Shown here piece by piece: positions 6,115-9,342 of a stretch of DNA of 9,342 bases. Source of the DNA: an uncultured Eubacteriales bacterium (GTDB lineage Bacteria; Bacillota; Clostridia; Christensenellales; UBA1242); NCBI GenBank assembly GCA_900557655.1, contig USTX01000016.1:1-9342 (forward strand). Direction: 5' to 3'. Position numbers and translations under genes: made by a program. Position 1 is the first letter of the stretch, and every line of letters begins with the position of its first letter. The notes below the pieces were generated by a model, which was not told the DNA's origin, did not search any database, and saw only the letters and a list, made by a program, of their open reading frames with translations.

Positions 6115-6212
6115 CGCCACCCCAAAGCGTTTACGGAAAAACGTGAAAAGTTGCATAAGTCAAGAGATTGTTTCTTGCTTTTGGTTTTATTTGGCTTATC
6201 TTTATATAAAAA

Positions 6213-6236
6213 GTTTTGGGTAAAAGTGTCCAAAAC
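6213..6236. other. 7-bp hairpin between genes
   Basis: GTTTTGG (6213-6219) pairs with CCAAAAC (6230-6236) around a 10-base loop that contains AAAGTGT. No T-run follows directly. It lies in the 320-base gap after the metalloprotease gene. A weaker stem (CAAGA/TCTTG near 6161-6177) precedes it. I see no gene in 6115-6433. Confidence 0.35.
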
Positions 6237-6249
6237 ATCTGTTTAGTAG

Positions 6250-6271
6250 TGGTGGGTGACCACCATTTTTT
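6250..6271 (+). terminator. Rho-independent terminator before the dcw cluster
   Basis: TGGTGG (6250-6255), GNRA-type loop GTGA, CCACCA (6260-6265), then six T (6266-6271). It is a compact, perfect stem and separates the metalloprotease-like gene from the mraZ promoter. Confidence 0.9.
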
Positions 6272-6354
6272 ATCGCGCACAATCTTAGAAAAAACCTAGC
6301 AAAACAGAGGGTCGTGGCAAAAACTTTTCAACAGCTGTTAGTAACTTTGTTAAA

Positions 6355-6374
6355 AAAGTGGTCAAAAGTGGTTG
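6355..6374 (+). promoter_or_regulatory. MraZ operator (two direct repeats)
   Basis: AAAGTGGTCA (6355-6364) is followed immediately by AAAGTGGTTG (6365-6374), a 10-base-period direct repeat. It fits the AAAGTG(T/G)N3 box reported for MraZ upstream of mraZ in Mollicutes. The second copy overlaps the -35 box, so a MraZ oligomer bound here would block RNA polymerase, consistent with autorepression of the operon. Only two clear copies are present; a third in phase is not recognisable. Confidence 0.75.
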
Positions 6375-6400
6375 CTTTTAAAATGAGGGTTAGATATACT
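6372..6400 (+). promoter_or_regulatory. dcw operon promoter
   Basis: TTGCTT (6372-6377), 17-base spacer, TATACT (6395-6400). The start would be near 6407, leaving a leader of about 27 bases with AGGAGAGGTG (6417-6426) before the mraZ ATG at 6434. The -35 is imperfect and overlaps the MraZ repeat. Confidence 0.65.
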
Positions 6401-6433
6401 ATGTGTGAAATTAAAAAGGAGAGGTGTAAGTGT

Positions 6434-6862
6434 ATGCTCATCGGGACGTTTAGACACAGTATCGATGAAAAAAAGCGTATGCGGGTTCCAACCAAGCTTA
6501 AAGCCGAACTGGGCGAGGGTTTTGTTGTAACCAAGGGCAACAACGGTTGTCTGTTCGCCTTTTCTAAGACCATATTTGATGAAGACATTATTGCTAAGGC
6601 GCGCGGGCTTTCGATGTTTGATGCTGAGGCGCAAAGGCCGCTTAGGCTTTTGATGAGTTCGGCGTTTGAGACGGAAGAAGACGGGCAAGGTCGAATTTTG
6701 ATACCTGTTGAGCTGCGTGAGTTTGCTAAGATTGATAAAAAGATAGTTTTTATCGGCGTTGGCAACCGCGTTGAGATTTGGGCAGAAGAGGTTTGGAACG
6801 ATTACAGCACTGGCGCTAATTTTGACGACGCAGTTGCCGAGCTTGCAAGGCTGGGCGTTTAA
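6434..6862 (+). CDS. mraZ: Transcriptional regulator MraZ
   Basis: A 142-residue protein of the usual MraZ length with two SpoVT-AbrB-like halves: the first begins MLIGTFRHSIDEKKRMRVP (1-19), the second contains DGQGRILIPVELRE (83-96). MraZ forms a ring-like oligomer that binds repeated sites upstream of its own operon and controls division and cell-wall genes. The ATG at 6434 is chosen because MLIGxFxHxID is the conserved family start and a Shine-Dalgarno lies just upstream; the longer frame from 6314 would read through the operator and promoter. The stop overlaps the rsmH start by one base (TAATG). Confidence 0.97.
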   Translation: MLIGTFRHSIDEKKRMRVPTKLKAELGEGFVVTKGNNGCLFAFSKTIFDEDIIAKARGLSMFDAEAQRPLRLLMSSAFETEEDGQGRILIPVELREFAKIDKKIVFIGVGNRVEIWAEEVWNDYSTGANFDDAVAELARLGV

Positions 6863-7806
6863 TGGAATTTTCTCATAAACCTGTTATGCTTGACGAGTGC
6901 CTTAATGGTCTTAACCTTAAAGACGGCGGCGTTTACGTTGACCTGACCATCGGCGGCGCGGGGCACAGTAGCGAGATTTTAGCCCGCACCAAAAACTCAC
7001 ATCTGTTTGGGTTTGACCAAGATGCTGAGGCTTTAAGTGCCAGCAGCACACGACTAACAAAACAATTTAACAAATCTCGGTTCACTCTTATCCACAGCAA
7101 TTTTTCAAACTTTAAAAACGAACTTTTGGCGCGTGGCATAAGCGAGGTTGACGGGATTTTAATCGACCTTGGGGTTTCAAGTTACCAACTAGATAACCCC
7201 GAACGCGGCTTTTCATTCAGGTTTGACGGCCCCCTTGATATGCGTATGAATCAAGACAATGCGCTTAGTGCCGAGGTGGTTGTTAACACTTACAGCGCCG
7301 CACAACTTAAACAAATCATAAGTGACTATGGCGAGGAGCGCTTTGCCTCAACGATATCTCGCCATATCGAACTTGCGCGAAAGGAAAAACCAATCAAAAC
7401 AACGCAAGAACTGAAAGAAATCATCTTAAAGGCCGTTCCTAGGTATAAAGGCAATGATGGTTCAAGCAATGTTCAGCGCACCTTTCAAGCAATACGAATA
7501 GAGGTAAACGGCGAACTGAGCATTATCAAACAAACGATTTTAGACGCGGTTGATATGCTTAAAGTTGGCGGAAGGCTTGCGATTTTAACCTTTCACAGCC
7601 TTGAAGACAGAATTGTTAAGCAAACTTTTAAAAGCCTTGCAACAAACTGTACGTGCCCGCCCGAGTTTCCGGTTTGCGTATGCGGAGGGGAAAACGCACG
7701 CGTAACCTTAATAAACTCTAAACCGATAACCGCAAGCAGCAGTGAACAACGGGAAAATTCACGAAGCACTTGCGCAAAACTCCGCGTTATTGAAAAGATA
7801 AAATAA
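6862..7806 (+). CDS. rsmH: 16S rRNA (cytosine-1402-N4)-methyltransferase RsmH
   Basis: A 314-residue SAM-dependent enzyme (also called MraW) that methylates N4 of C1402 in the decoding centre of 16S rRNA. Residues 24-36 (VYVDLTIGGAGHS) form the SAM-binding loop. IDLGVSSYQLDNPERGFSF (101-119) and GPLDMRMN (123-130) are family hallmarks, LAILTFHSLEDRIVK follows in the C-terminal half of the fold, and CTCPPEFPVCVCG is the Cys-rich segment common in Firmicute RsmH. The C-terminal NSRSTCAKLRVIEK corresponds to the usual NPRSRSAKLRV with some changes. It starts in the stop of mraZ (TAATG), so translation is coupled. 107 bases without a gene separate it from the ftsL-like gene. Confidence 0.97.
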   Translation: MEFSHKPVMLDECLNGLNLKDGGVYVDLTIGGAGHSSEILARTKNSHLFGFDQDAEALSASSTRLTKQFNKSRFTLIHSNFSNFKNELLARGISEVDGILIDLGVSSYQLDNPERGFSFRFDGPLDMRMNQDNALSAEVVVNTYSAAQLKQIISDYGEERFASTISRHIELARKEKPIKTTQELKEIILKAVPRYKGNDGSSNVQRTFQAIRIEVNGELSIIKQTILDAVDMLKVGGRLAILTFHSLEDRIVKQTFKSLATNCTCPPEFPVCVCGGENARVTLINSKPITASSSEQRENSRSTCAKLRVIEKIK

Positions 7807-7881
7807 AACAAAATGAGAAAGGATAAAAATACAAGATAAAACAAAACGGATAAAACGATTTGAGTTTTTCAGTAAGATAAA

Positions 7882-7901
7882 TTTGGGTGAAGTTACCCAA
7901 A
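7882..7901 (+). promoter_or_regulatory. Hairpin abutting the ftsL-like ribosome binding site
   Basis: TTTGGGT (7882-7888) pairs with ACCCAAA (7895-7901) around GAAGTT; inner G:T and A:T pairs could lengthen it. The Shine-Dalgarno AGGAGGG (7901-7907) begins at its last base, 6 bases before the ATG at 7914. The stem could affect ribosome loading or protect a processed mRNA end. It is followed by no T-run and is not a terminator. Confidence 0.45.
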
Positions 7902-7913
7902 GGAGGGAAAGAA

Positions 7914-8564
7914 ATGGTAACACAAACAACGCGCACAAAAACACCTACTTACAGCTTTACTAATCCATATGTGCAACAAAGTTTTGACGACGAAGACGAT
8001 TACAGCTCGCCTTCATTTTCGTCACCAAGTTACACAAATTCTTTTTCAACCACAACAACTGACACTGAGCCCGCCTTTGAGATAGAAAAAGAGTACACGG
8101 GCACTGCTGAACCTGAAAAATATGAAGATCAGCAAGAGTTTACGTCAGTTAAACAACCAATGCACACAATTGCGCGCACAGCACCCGCCGAGGGAATAAC
8201 TCAAACCAAACGCGCACTAAGCCCAAGGCTTAAAATAATGCTTAGCGTTTATAGTGTGGTTGTTGCGCTGCTAATTGCGTTTGCTATCTATAACGCGGTC
8301 AGCATTTCAAGTGGAGCGGCGCTTATTGCGTCAAAACAAGCCGAGGTTGCAAGCCAAACTCGCGTCATAAACAGCCTTAAGGTTGAGTATAATGAGTTAG
8401 GAACAGACCAATATATCCGTGACTCAGTTGGCAGCGATTTTGTTGACAGCAACAGCAGCAACACTTTTACTATTGATATGCCTGAATACACTTTGCCCAC
8501 CGATGTAGAGGCGCCAACCAACTGGTTTGATAAGCTTTGTGAGTTTTTAAGCGGTTTGTTCTAA
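7914..8564 (+). CDS. ftsL: FtsL-like bitopic division protein with long extensions
   Basis: A 216-residue protein in the position of ftsL, between rsmH and a class B PBP. The ATG at 7914 follows AGGAGGG by 6 bases; an in-frame GTG at 7887 lies inside the hairpin and is less likely. Residues 1-100 are cytoplasmic and low-complexity, rich in Ser, Thr, Glu and Pro (SSPSFSSPSYTNSFSTTTT at 31-49). One membrane segment spans about 108-131, followed by a short heptad-like helix (137-163) as in FtsL/DivIC. The C-terminus has an acidic linker and an amphipathic end, NWFDKLCEFLSGLF (203-216). Typical FtsL is 90-130 residues, so both extensions are unusual. FtsL joins DivIC and DivIB to activate FtsW and the septal PBP. 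Sequence similarity to FtsL is too weak to be decisive; the assignment rests on topology and gene order. Confidence 0.75.
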   Translation: MVTQTTRTKTPTYSFTNPYVQQSFDDEDDYSSPSFSSPSYTNSFSTTTTDTEPAFEIEKEYTGTAEPEKYEDQQEFTSVKQPMHTIARTAPAEGITQTKRALSPRLKIMLSVYSVVVALLIAFAIYNAVSISSGAALIASKQAEVASQTRVINSLKVEYNELGTDQYIRDSVGSDFVDSNSSNTFTIDMPEYTLPTDVEAPTNWFDKLCEFLSGLF

Positions 8565-8585
8565 TTTAAATTAGGAGCAATCCGT

Positions 8586-9342
8586 GTGGACGTAAAATAC
8601 ACATCATTTAGTTTACGAAAGAGATTACTTGCACTAATTGTGCTGGTAATCTTTTTTTTGGCGCTTTTGGTTGGGCGGCTTTTCTACTTGCAAGTTGTTT
8701 GCGGAAGGTCTTTGCAGGCGCGCGCGATGAGCCAGTGGCTGCGCGATTTGCCAACCAAGGCCATTCGCGGCACTATTACTGATCGAAACGGCGTTGTTTT
8801 AGCCAGCAGCGTAACGACCTATGACGTGTACGTGCGGCCAAATGACGTCAAAGATGTTGACGCCGTTGTGGGCGTCCTTGCAAGGGTCTGCGAACTTGAC
8901 CGCGAGAAACTGCGTGAGAAAGTGACCAAGCGTGGTCTAAGCGAGGTGCGTATCACAAATAACATAAGCCAAGCGCAGATGCAGGCTATTTTAAACGATT
9001 ACGCCGACGGAATTTTTTTCAGCCAAACCAGCACGCGCAATTATGCTTACGACGATCTTTTAACCCAAGTATTAGGCTTTGTTAATGCCGACGGCGACGG
9101 ACAGGCGGGGCTTGAAGCGTTTTATAACAAGTATCTTAAAGGGGTGGCGGGGGTCAGCCTTGTTGAAAGTGACATCAAGGGCAAAACACTTGACAACTCG
9201 TCTACCTATTACATTGACCCCATCGACGGGCTTAATTTGACGCTTACTATTGATTTTCAAATTCAAAAGGCCGTTGAAGAGATTATGCAAAACTGTTACC
9301 TAACTAATGGCGCGAAGGCGGCGACGGCGGTGGTGTTAAACC
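8586..9342 (+). CDS. Class B penicillin-binding protein (FtsI/SpoVD type), N-terminal part
   Basis: An open frame from GTG at 8586 to the window end, 252 codons, no stop. AGGAG (8573-8577) lies 8 bases before the GTG; no ATG is available in frame before residue 48. A short cytoplasmic basic tail (RKR, 11-13) and a membrane anchor (about 14-32) are followed by the dimerisation domain: AIRGTITDRNGVVLA (59-73) and RNYAYDDLLTQVLGFV (151-166) with GLEAFYNKYLKG (175-186). LTLTIDFQIQKAVEEIM (218-234) starts the transpeptidase domain. The catalytic SxxK, SxN and KTG motifs lie beyond the window, as would any C-terminal PASTA domains that distinguish SpoVD or Pbp2B types. It would crosslink septal or spore-cortex peptidoglycan. 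It follows the ftsL-like gene by 21 bases in one operon. Confidence 0.93.
   Translation, partial: MDVKYTSFSLRKRLLALIVLVIFFLALLVGRLFYLQVVCGRSLQARAMSQWLRDLPTKAIRGTITDRNGVVLASSVTTYDVYVRPNDVKDVDAVVGVLARVCELDREKLREKVTKRGLSEVRITNNISQAQMQAILNDYADGIFFSQTSTRNYAYDDLLTQVLGFVNADGDGQAGLEAFYNKYLKGVAGVSLVESDIKGKTLDNSSTYYIDPIDGLNLTLTIDFQIQKAVEEIMQNCYLTNGAKAATAVVLN

Noticed and set aside
6223..6229. AAAGTGT as a further MraZ half-site
   Set aside because: It is alone, out of phase with the pair at 6355-6374, and upstream of the terminator.
7813..7839. Eight-codon leader peptide (ATG to TAA) between rsmH and the ftsL-like gene
   Set aside because: The stretch is A-rich, has no ribosome site and no feature of an attenuator.

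Overview
The window looks like chromosomal DNA of a low-GC Firmicute, probably an uncultured member of the Clostridia. The reasons are purine-rich Shine-Dalgarno sites before nearly every gene, consensus sigma-A promoters, CCA-encoding tRNAs, and a mraZ-rsmH-ftsL-PBP division cluster. All eight complete genes end in TAA or TAG, and TGG codes for Trp, so this is not a TGA-recoded Mollicute, although the mraZ operator is of the type described in Mollicutes.

Layout. 1-338 (minus strand) is the 5' part of an SPL-type radical SAM gene whose codon usage differs from everything to its right. 339-568 holds a strong 14-bp hairpin and a near-consensus promoter. 569-761 is a tRNA-Met(CAU), tRNA-Glu(UUC) unit with a terminator. 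762-1101 has no gene and is full of small repeats: a tRNA T-arm-like remnant, compact hairpins, a terminator-like stem, a 'GTCATTGC...GGCAATCTC' dispersed-repeat motif, and a pair of 23-bp imperfect inverted repeats 177 bp across.

1102-3574 is probably one operon: the two halves of a split transketolase (the N-terminal half carries a one-base frameshift) and the ribosome-assembly GTPase EngB. 3656-4430 is a separately promoted calcineurin-like phosphoesterase whose 3' end is duplicated in a tandem repeat containing two covarying palindromes. 4511-6114 encodes a 515-residue protein I do not recognise as a named family; it has an HExxH zinc-protease motif and a downstream ExEAN motif. A terminator at 6250-6271 closes this part.

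6355-9342 is the start of the division and cell-wall (dcw) cluster: a MraZ operator over the promoter, mraZ, rsmH overlapping it by one base, an FtsL-like bitopic protein with unusual extensions, and the N-terminal part of a class B penicillin-binding protein cut by the window end. MraZ probably autoregulates this operon. FtsL-like protein and PBP would act together in septal peptidoglycan synthesis.

The most interesting items are the unassigned metalloprotease-like gene beside the dcw cluster, the tandem repeat with compensatory palindrome changes before it, the transketolase frameshift with an Asn in the cofactor motif, and the composition break at the left edge.
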